From assembly GCA_038893495.1 (NCBI GenBank), contig JAWARJ010000001.1:1725824-1789823 (forward strand): a DNA stretch of 64,000 nt. The letters are read 5' to 3'. This document shows, in pieces, positions 24,770-33,289 of this stretch (positions within the stretch are counted from its first letter, which is position 1; each line of letters begins with the position of its first letter). The notes under the pieces are model-generated. The model searched no databases, had not been told where the DNA came from, and worked only from the letters and a program-made list of their open reading frames with translations. Origin of the DNA: Thermoproteus sp. GTDB lineage: Archaea; Thermoproteota; Thermoprotei; Thermoproteales; Thermoproteaceae. The translations under genes were made by a program, and so were the position numbers.

Positions 24770-25192
24770 GTGTCTGCTGGAGAACAACCAGCCGAAGCCA
24801 AGCCCCAGAAATTGAGGTGGGGCATAGCTTGGATTTATTCTAGTAGCAATAACACCATAATCACCATAACGGACCTAACAGGGGCCGAGACAGTCGCCAG
24901 AGTGAGTGGAGGGCAGGTGGTGAAGGCCGATAAGGACAAGCCGTCGCCGTGGGCTGCGATGCAAGCCGCATATAGAGCCGCCCAATTGGCGCTTGCGAGG
25001 GGCATAAACGCTGTTCATATAAAAGTGAGGGGACCTGGAGGCTACGGCATGAAGGTGCCGGGTCCCGGCGCCAGCGCGGCCATAAGAGCTCTGGCTAGGG
25101 CCGGCTTAGTCATAGGCAAAATAGAGGACGTCACGCCCATACCGCACGATACGATCAGGCCGCCTCATGGCCGTAAAGGCAGAAGGGTCTAA
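24770..25192 (+). CDS. rps11: 30S ribosomal protein uS11
   Basis: 140 residues matching archaeal uS11: [60 protein letters not shown] and [19 protein letters not shown]. It binds the 16S platform near helix 23/24. The frame extends upstream to TTG 24722, but family length and the TATA position support GTG 24770. In many archaea rps11 sits between rps4 and rpoD; here it is about 16 kb away from rpoD, in its own small operon with the 25167 gene. Confidence 0.96.
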   Translation: MSAGEQPAEAKPQKLRWGIAWIYSSSNNTIITITDLTGAETVARVSGGQVVKADKDKPSPWAAMQAAYRAAQLALARGINAVHIKVRGPGGYGMKVPGPGASAAIRALARAGLVIGKIEDVTPIPHDTIRPPHGRKGRRV

Positions 25193-25517
25193 GAAGGTCG
25201 ACTGCCTCGTCTTAGAGGTAGATTACAGCAAAGAGCGGCCTAACGAGTGGACCAGCACAGCACTTAGATATGCGAGGATACGCTCCCGCAAGCTATTAAT
25301 AATAGCTCTCAACGGAGTCGCCGACGTGGTGCTGGCCGATTTACGGGCCCTATCGGCTAATAATATAGACTTTCCTGTGCGGCTCTATGAAGGCAGAGAT
25401 CTAGAGGAGGTGGTTAGGGCTGAGAAGTGCAATACATATGAGGTAAAGACTGTGGACGATATGGTTAATTTAACGCAACGTATACATGTCGGTGATGAGA
25501 AGGCATTAGGGGCGTAG
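25167..25517 (+). CDS. Hypothetical protein downstream of rps11
   Basis: 116 residues, not recognised. It has an alpha/beta look ([40 protein letters not shown]) with two cysteines. Its ATG lies within rps11, overlapping it by 26 bp, so it is probably translated from the same message. Confidence 0.65.
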   Translation: MAVKAEGSKKVDCLVLEVDYSKERPNEWTSTALRYARIRSRKLLIIALNGVADVVLADLRALSANNIDFPVRLYEGRDLEEVVRAEKCNTYEVKTVDDMVNLTQRIHVGDEKALGA

Positions 25518-25541
25518 TATCGCCGGCGCTGGAACTACTGA
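25492..25541 (+). ncRNA. Weak C/D-box guide RNA candidate
   Basis: Perfect C box GTGATGA (25492-25498) and D box CTGA (25538-25541), 39 nt apart, near the length of a standard dual-guide RNA. No convincing D' or C' box is visible. Its 5' part overlaps the end of the preceding gene. TTAATTTAA (25465-25473) is about 25 bp upstream. The 12-mer ATGTCGGTGATG around its C box recurs at the next sRNA. Confidence 0.35.
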
Positions 25542-25569
25542 CTTTTATAGGGGGCCGCTATTAATGTCG

Positions 25570-25616
25570 GTGATGTGGCTGAGCTACGCTGATATGTGAG
25601 GAGCGGATAGAGCTGA
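25570..25616 (+). ncRNA. C/D-box guide RNA, predicted tRNA D-arm target
   Basis: C box GTGATGT (25570-25576), 12-nt guide GGCTGAGCTACG, D' CTGA (25589-25592), 3-nt spacer, C' GTGAGGA (25596-25602), 10-nt guide GCGGATAGAG, D CTGA (25613-25616). The first guide is complementary to CGTAGCTCAGCC, the usual sequence of tRNA positions about 6-17. By the N+5 rule it would direct methylation at G10. CTTTTATA (25542-25549) is a plausible promoter. It ends inside the nog1 promoter region. Confidence 0.85.
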
Positions 25617-25625
25617 ATTTATATA
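25617..25625 (+). promoter_or_regulatory. TATA box of the Nog1-like gene
   Basis: ATTTATATA is about 20-24 bp upstream of GTG 25641 and directly follows the sRNA D box. Confidence 0.6.
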
Positions 25626-25640
25626 CTACAACTATACGTC

Positions 25641-26702
25641 GTGCGTTTTAACGTGCCGTATATATATTCATCCGAGGAGTTGAAGGAGTATTTTATAGGC
25701 GTATATAAGTCCACAGAGGCTAAGAGCCCCACGGTGGAGCCCGGCGTGGAGAGGCTGAGGCGTCTAGAGCTGACTAGGATAAGAAAGGCCAGCAAGTCCC
25801 TTATAGATGCGCTTAGAGATATGGCGACCTCTATGCCCTTCGTGGCGGATCTACATCCATTCTATAAGGATTTGTTGGATCTAGGCGTAGGGATTCTTAG
25901 ATATAAGCACGCATTGGCTAAAATAGGCAACGCTACAACTGCCGTCAGGGCTATATCCAAGGAGACGATAGCCGCCCTAAAGACTGCATACGCCAAAGAC
26001 CAGATATATCGAGTAAGGAAGGCCTTTATTGCTAGAATTATCGATCTTATCGACGATTTAGCGCCGGAACTAGAAACAATAAAATCTGCCTCGTCATTCT
26101 TCAAAAAACTTCCCGATATAGATCCAGAGCTATTCACAATAGTGGTGAGCGGAGCGCCCAATGTTGGCAAGAGTAGCCTTGTCGGTTGTCTCTCTACGGC
26201 GAAACCAGAAGTTGCGGAATATCCATTTACCACAAAACAAATACATGTTGGCCATATTTTCGTTAAGGGAGATAAAATACAAGTTATAGATACTCCGGGC
26301 CTTCTAGATAGGCCCTTCGAGGAGATGAACAATATAGAGAAGCAAGCTGTGCTAGCTTTGAGACATCTAGCTAAAGTTATACTGTTCGTCGTAGATCCGA
26401 CATATCACAGCGGCTATGACCCACACATACAAATAAACATATATAATAGTATTAAGAATAATTTCAATGTGCCTATAGTAGTTATTCTAAATAAAATTGA
26501 TATAGCAGATAGAGAGGAGATAAGAAAAATAGAAGAATTATTTGGGACGAATCTTATATATATATCGGCCAAATTATGTAAAGGTATAGAAGAACTAAAG
26601 AATAAAATACTAGAAGATTACTACGTTCCATATATGTTAAATAAGCTGGTTGATGAGAGGAGACGCGTCAGCGTTGGAAGCCGACGCCAGCTACCGACAT
26701 GA
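25641..26702 (+). CDS. Nog1-like GTPase
   Basis: 353 residues. The N-terminal helical bundle of Nog1 (about 1-165: [29 protein letters not shown]) precedes a G domain: G1 [15 protein letters not shown] near 171, [10 protein letters not shown]3 [11 protein letters not shown] near 217, G4 LNKID near 283, G5 ISAK. Eukaryotic Nog1 works in 60S subunit assembly; the archaeal form is inferred to do the same. The last third of the gene is A/T-rich. The 3' end overlaps convergent rtcA by 35 bp. Confidence 0.92.
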   Translation: MRFNVPYIYSSEELKEYFIGVYKSTEAKSPTVEPGVERLRRLELTRIRKASKSLIDALRDMATSMPFVADLHPFYKDLLDLGVGILRYKHALAKIGNATTAVRAISKETIAALKTAYAKDQIYRVRKAFIARIIDLIDDLAPELETIKSASSFFKKLPDIDPELFTIVVSGAPNVGKSSLVGCLSTAKPEVAEYPFTTKQIHVGHIFVKGDKIQVIDTPGLLDRPFEEMNNIEKQAVLALRHLAKVILFVVDPTYHSGYDPHIQINIYNSIKNNFNVPIVVILNKIDIADREEIRKIEELFGTNLIYISAKLCKGIEELKNKILEDYYVPYMLNKLVDERRRVSVGSRRQLPT

Positions 26703-27714
26703 GGGCCGGCCTCCCCTCGGACAGCACGAACTTCACCGGCAGGAACCGCTCTATAACGTAGGCATTAGTTTTTGCGTGCATTGTGAGTTCAGATACTGTA
26801 GATTTGCTGACGCCGTCGGCTAGAGCCATATATACCATTATCATATCGCCCATATGCGAATCCAAGGCCCCTCCGGACGAGATCTCCCTTAACAGCTTCT
26901 TTGCTGCCTCCCTGCCGACGGCTTCTGCCGGCTTGCCCCTCTCGCCTAGGGCATCTGCGCCCAAGACCAAACCGGCGTCGGTCTCGGCCCACAACACGAT
27001 GCCGGAGCCAGGCCCCAGCCCGTCCTGTCTGTTCTCTATAGATATCTCTATGGGAACGCCGAGCCTTTTCAGTTGTTCCTCGGCGGCTCTGGCCTGCCTC
27101 TCGGCGACATGTCTAGGCAGGTTTACAGAATGGGAGATACCGCCTATCCTGACAATCTCGCCGCGTCTCTCCCACACGGCGGGTTTAAGCCTAGCTATAG
27201 GTTCTACCGTCAGCTCCACTAGGCCGCCTCCTCTCGGGTAATGGCCCCTTCTGATCAACGTTATAGCCGCATTAACTCCCATGAGCCTTAAGAGCCTCAA
27301 AGTGACGTTGCTCAGATAGTCTATCGGGGGCGCTAAAGGCACATCGGTCCCCCCTCTAATAACGACTTTAGATCTACACGCCGAGAAGGCCAAAAGAGGC
27401 AAGACGGTCTGTATGACCAAGCTGACGCTCCCCGCAGTCCCTATGTCAAACGAAAAATCTCCGCATTTTAATTCTCTCGGCACAAATAAGAGCCTAGTGG
27501 AGCCTATCTCGCCTCCATGCACTTCAGCATTAGTTATGGCGGCCACCGCCTTTACTGCCGTCAAATGTTGATGTTGCAGTCCTGGATTTTTCCTCTTAGC
27601 CCTAATGTTGTATATCTCCATCGGCTTTAAGAGTAGCCCGGCTAGAGCTAGGGAGGTCCTCAAGATCTGACCGCCCCCCTCTCCGTACGATCCGTCTATC
27701 CTTATGGGCTCCAC
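26668..27714 (-). CDS. rtcA: RNA 3'-terminal phosphate cyclase
   Basis: 348 residues. RtcA signatures: [20 protein letters not shown] at the N-terminus, [35 protein letters not shown], and [17 protein letters not shown] near residue 290, containing the catalytic His that becomes adenylylated. It converts RNA 3'-phosphate to 2',3'-cyclic phosphate using ATP. No rtcB or RNA ligase is nearby. Start GTG 27714 shares a central TATA element with the divergent gene. Confidence 0.96.
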   Translation of the reverse strand: MEPIRIDGSYGEGGGQILRTSLALAGLLLKPMEIYNIRAKRKNPGLQHQHLTAVKAVAAITNAEVHGGEIGSTRLLFVPRELKCGDFSFDIGTAGSVSLVIQTVLPLLAFSACRSKVVIRGGTDVPLAPPIDYLSNVTLRLLRLMGVNAAITLIRRGHYPRGGGLVELTVEPIARLKPAVWERRGEIVRIGGISHSVNLPRHVAERQARAAEEQLKRLGVPIEISIENRQDGLGPGSGIVLWAETDAGLVLGADALGERGKPAEAVGREAAKKLLREISSGGALDSHMGDMIMVYMALADGVSKSTVSELTMHAKTNAYVIERFLPVKFVLSEGRPALMSVAGVGFQR

Positions 27715-27730
27715 GCTGTAGTTAAGATAC

Positions 27731-27740
27731 CTTAAAATAA
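27731..27740. promoter_or_regulatory. TATA element shared by rtcA and the 27758 gene
   Basis: CTTAAAATAA lies midway in the 43-bp gap, about 22 bp from each of the two leaderless start codons. Confidence 0.5.
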
Positions 27741-27757
27741 AGTCTCAAGTCTTCCCT

Positions 27758-29137
27758 GTGGCGTTGAGGCATCTTTTATTTCCAAGTTCTGTTGCTGTGA
27801 TAGGAGCGTCCATTAAGCCGAGATCTATAGGCTATGTTATTTCATACCAACTTCTTAAGAAATTTAAGGGGAAAGTATATTTGATAAATCCAAGCTATAA
27901 GGAGGGTATAATTGGAGGGATTGAAGTGAAGTTCTATAGCTCTATTTCAGATATAGAGGGCGATATAGATCTGGCCGTCATTGCAATTCCGGCGAGCGCC
28001 GTACCTGATGTATTAATGGAGGCTGGACGTAAAGGCGTAAAAGTGGCGATTATCGTAAGTGGAGGCTTCGCCGAGGTCGGCAACGACATACTGGAGGCCA
28101 AAATTGTCGAGATAGGGAGGTCTTACGGAATTAGGATAGTGGGGCCCAACTGCGTCGGCGTCTACAACTCCGAGAACGGACTCGATACGATGTTTCTGCC
28201 GGAGGAGAAGGCCATGAGGCCTAAAGGGGGACCTATAGCGTTCATAAGCCAGAGCGGAGCCGTTATGACTGCGGTGTTAGATTGGGCGGCGGCCGAGGGT
28301 TTGGGCATAGGGGTTGCGATAAACATAGGCAATAGGGCTGATATTAGCGAAGGTGACATTTTGGAGTACCTAGAGGGGCTGGACAGCGTGAAGTCCGTTG
28401 CGCTCTATATAGAAGGCTTTAGGAGGAGGGCAGAGGTGGCGAGGTTCTTAAGTGCGGCTAAGAGCTTTACCAAGAAGAAGCCCCTCGTAGTCTATAAAGC
28501 CGGACGTAACGCCGAATCTGCCAGGGCGGCGAGATCACACACGGCCGCCCTTGCGGGGAGCTACGACTATTACAAGGCGTTATTTAGGCAGGTAGGCGCA
28601 ATAGAGGCAGAAGATCTATTCGACCTATTCGATATAGCGCAGGCATTGGCGCTATCGCCATTGCCAAAAGGGCGTAGAGTATTGGTCGTTACGTCATCGG
28701 GCGGCGTCGGAGTTCAAGCCGTGGACTTCCTAGTGGAGAACGGCTTAGAGGTCCCGCAGACGCCTTCGCATTTAGCCGAAGAGCTCAAAAAGGTCCTATC
28801 GCCTCTCGCGTCGCTAAACAACCCGATAGATCTCACCGGCGGGGCCGCCAACGAGGACTTCGTGGTCGCTTTAAGGCATGGCCTACAGCACTACGACATG
28901 GCGTTAGTGGCGGCGTTAATACATCCCCCCGGCCTCGACGAGAGCCTAGCTGACCGCATTATAGAGTTAACGGCGCTGAACAAGCCCATTGTGGTGGTCA
29001 GCATAGGTAACTCGCCCGCAGTAAAGGAGCTAGAGAGACGCCTAAAGGGAGTAGTGCCTGTGTATAACTCGCCAAGGAGGGCGGCGCGCGCCTTGTGGGC
29101 TTTATATAAATATGCCGAAATTAAACGAAGAACGTGA
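27758..29137 (+). CDS. ADP-forming acyl-CoA synthetase, alpha-subunit type
   Basis: 459 residues. CoA-binding domain (SSVAVIGASIKPRSIGYVIS), central ligase-CoA domain (FISQSGAVMTAVLDWAA) and RSHTAALAGSYDYYKALF near residue 255, with the His that is phosphorylated during catalysis. C-terminal SSGGVGVQAVDFL and NPIDLTGGA complete the alpha type. The family makes acetate or another acid plus ATP from acyl-CoA, ADP and phosphate. The ATP-grasp beta subunit is not adjacent, so substrate and partner are unknown. Start GTG 27758; the stop overlaps the next gene (GTGA). Confidence 0.9.
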   Translation: MALRHLLFPSSVAVIGASIKPRSIGYVISYQLLKKFKGKVYLINPSYKEGIIGGIEVKFYSSISDIEGDIDLAVIAIPASAVPDVLMEAGRKGVKVAIIVSGGFAEVGNDILEAKIVEIGRSYGIRIVGPNCVGVYNSENGLDTMFLPEEKAMRPKGGPIAFISQSGAVMTAVLDWAAAEGLGIGVAINIGNRADISEGDILEYLEGLDSVKSVALYIEGFRRRAEVARFLSAAKSFTKKKPLVVYKAGRNAESARAARSHTAALAGSYDYYKALFRQVGAIEAEDLFDLFDIAQALALSPLPKGRRVLVVTSSGGVGVQAVDFLVENGLEVPQTPSHLAEELKKVLSPLASLNNPIDLTGGAANEDFVVALRHGLQHYDMALVAALIHPPGLDESLADRIIELTALNKPIVVVSIGNSPAVKELERRLKGVVPVYNSPRRAARALWALYKYAEIKRRT

Positions 29138-29910
29138 TCGCGTTATTGACGGACTTCGGCACTAGGGACTACTTCGTGGCCGAAATGAAGGCGGTCATAT
29201 TGTCGATAAATTCAAATGAAGTCATAGTGGACATAACCCACGAGGTGCCGCCTCAAGAAGTCGGCATAGGCGCCTTCATCTTATGGAGAGCATATAAGTG
29301 GTTCCCCAAAGGCACGATCTTCGTGGCGGTCGTAGATCCAGGCGTGGGTACCTCCCGCGCGCCCCTCTTATTAAAGACGAAAAACTACTTCTTTATAGGG
29401 CCCGATAACGGCTTGCTTAGCATAGCCGCCGAGGAGGACGGCGTGGAGAATGCCTATAGGTTGACGGTACGTCTGCCGGAGTCCTCTAGTACTTTCCACG
29501 GCCGCGATATATTCGCCTATGCGGCCGCCCTGTTGTCTAAAGGCATACCTCCAAGCTATTTGGGCATAGAGACGTCTGAATACGTCAAGTTGCCTAAGCC
29601 GGGCGCAATCAAAGAGGGCGACGTAATAAGGGGAACATTGATATATATTGATAGATTTGGCAACATATTTACTTCAATAGATGGAAATATTATAAAAAGT
29701 ATAGCAAATTATGGCGATTTACTATGTGTAAAGATTTCAGAAAAAATATATAGGATAAAATTACTGCAGACTTACGGACTTGCGGGGCCTGGTGAGGTAT
29801 TGGCGTTAATAAATAGCGAGGGCTTTCTTGAAATAGCTATAAATAGAGGCAATGCTGCTGAGAGACTTGGACATAAGGTAGGAGAACCTATTGAAGTCTA
29901 TAGGTGTTGA
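29134..29910 (+). CDS. SAM hydrolase (SAM hydroxide adenosyltransferase, DUF62)
   Basis: 258 residues. Family motifs: LLTDFGTRDYFVAEMKAVIL, VVDPGVGTSR, GPDNGLLS, STFHGRDIFAYAAALL and YIDRFGNIFTSI. Characterised archaeal members hydrolyse S-adenosylmethionine to adenosine and methionine; halogenating relatives carry a loop absent here. It is coupled to the upstream acyl-CoA synthetase gene by a GTGA overlap. Its C-terminal 23 bp overlap the convergent gene. Confidence 0.93.
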   Translation: MIALLTDFGTRDYFVAEMKAVILSINSNEVIVDITHEVPPQEVGIGAFILWRAYKWFPKGTIFVAVVDPGVGTSRAPLLLKTKNYFFIGPDNGLLSIAAEEDGVENAYRLTVRLPESSSTFHGRDIFAYAAALLSKGIPPSYLGIETSEYVKLPKPGAIKEGDVIRGTLIYIDRFGNIFTSIDGNIIKSIANYGDLLCVKISEKIYRIKLLQTYGLAGPGEVLALINSEGFLEIAINRGNAAERLGHKVGEPIEVYRC

Positions 29911-30091
29911 GGACTTCACGTAGAACCCTACATATATCGTCGGGGGGCACTCCATCTCTCAACATCTGCATTAAAAGGAGGCCGACTACAGTGGGATAGT
30001 CCGATTTAAGTCCCAGGGCGACGTACTCCCTCCCTCCTATTACTGCTCTTATCTTTACGGAACCCCCACTTGTTTCTATAGTGGCCGACAT
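29888..30091 (-). CDS. Hypothetical small protein coupled to the PhoU-like gene
   Basis: 67 residues, not recognised: an N-terminal beta hairpin (MSATIETSGGSVKIRAVIGG) and a C-terminal helical part (VVGLLLMQMLRDGVPPDDI). The frame is open to 30142, but the ATG at 30091 begins one base after the stop of the upstream gene and removes an unlikely Cys/His-rich extension. Its partner is probably the PhoU-like protein. Confidence 0.6.
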   Translation of the reverse strand: MSATIETSGGSVKIRAVIGGREYVALGLKSDYPTVVGLLLMQMLRDGVPPDDICRVLREVLNTYRLQ

Positions 30092-30092
30092 G

Positions 30093-30752
30093 TCACAATG
30101 TGGATATGATAGATAAAAGTAGTTGCACGGCGTCTTGTGCATTATCTGCTATTCTATCTGCACTATATATCAATGAGATTATATGATTAAATTCTACAGC
30201 AGATAATTTAAGTTTATATACTTCATCAAGTATATATTCCTTGACTTCATCTACTTCCTCTTCTAATGTGCCAACCATTCTAGCATATCTGCCGCAATAC
30301 TCTAGGTCTCTACTTTTATCTAGCATCAAGCCTATATACTCTATTATTGTCTTGTCTAGATCCAACATTTCTCTAAATTTGCCATTTATTATTTTCTTTA
30401 TGTTTTCATTACCCCATACAATATATCCACGTCTAATCTCTTTTGATATATAGTATATATTGTCTAATATATTATCTATCCTGTCTAGAAGCAATTCGGC
30501 ATTCCCAATTATGCTGGGGACTAGAGCCCCCTTGGATATATTATCATCGAGCTTCCTTATAATCTCGTCGCCTTCTTTCTCTATAGCCGAAATCTTCCTT
30601 ACAATTTCGTCTAGATAGTCTTCCGAGAGCTCCGCCTTCGAGATGACGTCTTGTACCAGTCCCAAGGCTTGTAGCGAATACGTCACATGGGCCTTAAGCT
30701 GGCTCACTATGTTGTCCCAGCCCGACGTGAACCACCGCTTTAATATGCTCAC
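30093..30752 (-). CDS. PhoU-like (DUF47) protein
   Basis: 219 residues, all helical, with repeated acidic ExxGD/ExxxD signatures of the PhoU/DUF47 fold (AIEKEGDEIIRKLDD near 55; RIDNILDNIYYISKEIRRG near 95; SADRIADNAQDAVQLLL near the end). DUF47 proteins usually accompany low-affinity phosphate transporters (PitA) and bind metal clusters. No transporter is adjacent, so the partner is elsewhere or different. Confidence 0.85.
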   Translation of the reverse strand: MSILKRWFTSGWDNIVSQLKAHVTYSLQALGLVQDVISKAELSEDYLDEIVRKISAIEKEGDEIIRKLDDNISKGALVPSIIGNAELLLDRIDNILDNIYYISKEIRRGYIVWGNENIKKIINGKFREMLDLDKTIIEYIGLMLDKSRDLEYCGRYARMVGTLEEEVDEVKEYILDEVYKLKLSAVEFNHIISLIYSADRIADNAQDAVQLLLSIISTL

Positions 30753-30803
30753 ACAAGGGGAATAGTTACCCTATTAATAAAGGTAGTGGGCTCTCCGTTC
30801 GTC

Positions 30804-30818
30804 CCACGCGGCGCGTGG
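30804..30818. promoter_or_regulatory. 15-bp palindrome between divergent genes
   Basis: CCACGCG-G-CGCGTGG is perfectly symmetric about one central base. It lies between the PhoU-like gene and amrS, about 14 bp upstream of the amrS TATA element (30832-30840). Possible operator. Confidence 0.45.
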
Positions 30819-30860
30819 CGGCGATAGGTGAGATTATATATACATACATCGATGGCTAAT

Positions 30861-31985
30861 GTGAAGGAGGCGGTACTCTACAAGCCTTTAGAGGGCGACA
30901 GGGTTTTATGTACTGCGTGCGCCAGATATTGCAGGATTCCCAAAGGCGCATGGGGTTTCTGCGGCGTCAGGGCCAATATAGGCGGCAAGTTGTATTTGTC
31001 GGTATACGGCCTCGTCTCCGCGGTCGCGGTCGACCCAATAGAGAAGAAGCCCTTGACGCATTTCTACCCTGGCGCCGCGGTTCTATCGCTCTCCACCTTC
31101 GGATGCAATTGGGCTTGTAGGTATTGTCAGAACTTCGATATAAGTCAAAGGAGGAGGATCGAAGGGTTCGAGTTGAGCCCAGAGAAGATAGTAGAGCTGG
31201 CTGAAATATATGGCGCTCATGGAATTACATATACATATAACGAGCCGACTATATTTATAGAATATGCCCACGATATAGGCGTATTGGCGCGTAGAAAAGG
31301 CCTCTTTAACACCTTTGTTACGAACGGCTTTTTGACGCCAGAGTCTGTCAGATACGCTTCTGAATTCTTAGACGCAGCCACTGTGGACTTTAAGGGCAAT
31401 GGCAACAAGAAGTTTTTGGCTAGGTTCTCTATGGTGCCGGACGTAGAGCCGATCTATCAGGCCTTGGAGGAGATGAAGAGGAGGGGCATATGGGTCGAAA
31501 TAACGGACTTGGTGGTGCCTAAATACGGCGATGATCTAGAAGACGCGAGGAGAATGGTGAGGAGAATTATAGACATCTTGGGCCCCGAGGTGCCTATACA
31601 CTTCCTTCGTTTCCATCCTGACTACAAAATGACCGACGTGCCGCCCACCCCAATAGAGACCTTAGAGAAACACGTGTCTGTCGCGAAGTCGGAGGGCATG
31701 AAGTACGTATATGTGGGCAACGTGCCGGGGCATAAATACGAGCATACCTACTGCCCCGAATGCGGAAGGCCTGTAATTAAGCGGTACGGCTTCAACATAG
31801 TGGAAATCAACCTAGTAGAGAAGGGAGGAGGATATTATTGTAAGTTCTGCGGCGCTAAGATAAACATTGCCGGCAAGATCTTGCCCACATGGAAGCTTGA
31901 AAGCCGTTTTGCGTACGTCCCCGTCAATATAATAACTAGGTACGTCAAGAGGGAAGATCTGCCGTCGCCCGAGACCGAGCCCTAA
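30861..31985 (+). CDS. amrS: AmrS-like radical SAM enzyme (COG1180)
   Basis: 374 residues. Early Cys cluster VLCTACARYCRIPKGAWGFC, then the radical SAM motif FGCNWACRYCQNFDI near residue 90, and TYTYNEPTIFIEYAHD and VTNGFLT typical of this family. A C-terminal CPECG...CKFCG zinc ribbon (residues about 295-340) is extra. AmrS belongs with AmmeMemo proteins of uncertain role; neither amrA (AMMECR1) nor the Memo partner is in the window. The frame opens at 30828, and ATG 30852 is possible. TATA spacing and the family start MKEA-LYxxL indicate GTG 30861. Confidence 0.88.
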   Translation: MKEAVLYKPLEGDRVLCTACARYCRIPKGAWGFCGVRANIGGKLYLSVYGLVSAVAVDPIEKKPLTHFYPGAAVLSLSTFGCNWACRYCQNFDISQRRRIEGFELSPEKIVELAEIYGAHGITYTYNEPTIFIEYAHDIGVLARRKGLFNTFVTNGFLTPESVRYASEFLDAATVDFKGNGNKKFLARFSMVPDVEPIYQALEEMKRRGIWVEITDLVVPKYGDDLEDARRMVRRIIDILGPEVPIHFLRFHPDYKMTDVPPTPIETLEKHVSVAKSEGMKYVYVGNVPGHKYEHTYCPECGRPVIKRYGFNIVEINLVEKGGGYYCKFCGAKINIAGKILPTWKLESRFAYVPVNIITRYVKREDLPSPETEP

Positions 31986-32015
31986 GATTTAAATATAGCG
32001 ACGTAGAGATGCGCT

Positions 32016-32630
32016 ATGTCTGAAGAGTACGGTATAGGCGCAACCGCCGTGGGGATAAAGGCCAAGGATGGCGTAGTCTTGGCGGCCGAGAAGAGAATCG
32101 CCTACGGGTTCTACTCGTTGAGCTCCTCGGGGAAGAAGGTCTATGTGGTTAACGACAGAATGGCTATAGCCTCCGCCGGAGTTATAGCCGATATGCAGAC
32201 AATAGCTAAAATATTGAGGGTAAACGCCAAGATGTATGAACTGGATTCCAGAAGGAAGCCAAGCGTAGCCGCCATGGCCAAGTTGCTGTCTGTTATTATG
32301 TTCAATAGGAGGATTATGCCGTTTATAGCTGAGGTGCTGGTGGGCGGATACGACGAAGAAGGCCCCCACATATTCGTCCTAGACCCTATAGGTAGCCTCA
32401 TAGAGGACGACTACGCCGCGTTGGGGACAGGCGCTAAGATGGCCATAAGCGTTTTAGATTCTAACTACAGACAGGATATAGACGTAAATGAAGCCAGGAA
32501 GTTAGCTATAAGCGCCATAAAGGCCGCACTTGAAAGAGATCCCGTATCTGGCGGCGGTATAGACCTCGTCTATATAACCGCAAGCGGCGTCAAGGAGGAG
32601 GAAATCAAAGTATCTGCAGTAATGAGCTAG
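32016..32630 (+). CDS. psmB: Proteasome beta subunit lacking the catalytic Thr1
   Basis: 204 residues of the proteasome beta fold: [38 protein letters not shown], GDxQ-type [29 protein letters not shown] and [14 protein letters not shown]. Aligning GATAVGI with the usual GTTTVGI places Ala (residue 9) where the processed N-terminal Thr should be; Glu17 and Lys33 equivalents are kept. It is therefore probably the non-catalytic beta subunit that crenarchaea combine with a second, active one. GATTTAAATA (31985-31996) precedes the leaderless ATG. Confidence 0.93.
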   Translation: MSEEYGIGATAVGIKAKDGVVLAAEKRIAYGFYSLSSSGKKVYVVNDRMAIASAGVIADMQTIAKILRVNAKMYELDSRRKPSVAAMAKLLSVIMFNRRIMPFIAEVLVGGYDEEGPHIFVLDPIGSLIEDDYAALGTGAKMAISVLDSNYRQDIDVNEARKLAISAIKAALERDPVSGGGIDLVYITASGVKEEEIKVSAVMS

Positions 32631-33289
32631 CAAGGGGCCTCTCCCCACTTGTCGAAACCGGCTAGATGTCTCCGTTTAAGTTCATTAGCCTTATTGTGAG
32701 CTAGGAGTATTGGCAGAGGCATTCTACTTTCTGTACACAACATCTTCACAATAGAGATGGCATCTTCTAAAGTCGTTAAGTTGCCCACAGAGACATATAG
32801 AGGCCCTCTGCAGTAAACGACAGCCCCTATGATCTTGCCGTCGCGGGGATCTACCAACTTATCGCCGACGATTTCGCCGTAAAGCTTAGATTTAGCCACG
32901 CCTATAGTCGGCACGCCCAACACCACGCCTAGATGAGCCGCTATGCCTAGCCTATAGGGATGTGCAATCCCCTGTCCATCTACCATAACCAGATCGTATT
33001 TAGAGCCGAGCTTCCTCAACGCCCGGACCATAGGCATTAATTCCCTAAACGATAGAAGAGTGGGGACGTAGGGAAATATCACCTTATTGGCCGAACAGCT
33101 ATACTCCACAACTTTCTTCTCTCTTATAGAGTAGGCCGCGGCGACCGACACCGCTATATCGCCCCTATAGGCTGCATCCAGCCCAACCACGACATCCACA
33201 GGGCCTAAAGGCCTTTCTACTACCCTATTGGCGAGCCTTAATTGCGTCCTTCTAGCTAGGTCTATTCTAAATCCTTCTGGAACCCTCAC
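32627..33289 (-). CDS. nfi: Endonuclease V
   Basis: 220 residues. Endonuclease V motifs: GLDAAYRGD near residue 36, with the first catalytic Asp; [10 protein letters not shown] near 75, the wedge region; [20 protein letters not shown] near 102; and IGVAKSKL near 130. It nicks DNA (or RNA) near deaminated adenine (inosine), important at high temperature. Start GTG 33289 lies within the end of the upstream gene (23-bp overlap). It is convergent with psmB. Confidence 0.95.
   Translation of the reverse strand: MRVPEGFRIDLARRTQLRLANRVVERPLGPVDVVVGLDAAYRGDIAVSVAAAYSIREKKVVEYSCSANKVIFPYVPTLLSFRELMPMVRALRKLGSKYDLVMVDGQGIAHPYRLGIAAHLGVVLGVPTIGVAKSKLYGEIVGDKLVDPRDGKIIGAVVYCRGPLYVSVGNLTTLEDAISIVKMLCTESRMPLPILLAHNKANELKRRHLAGFDKWGEAPC

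Noticed and set aside
33157-33200. Frameshift suspected where nfi overlaps its upstream gene
   Set aside because: Both proteins are full length with complete motifs; the 23-bp overlap is normal here.
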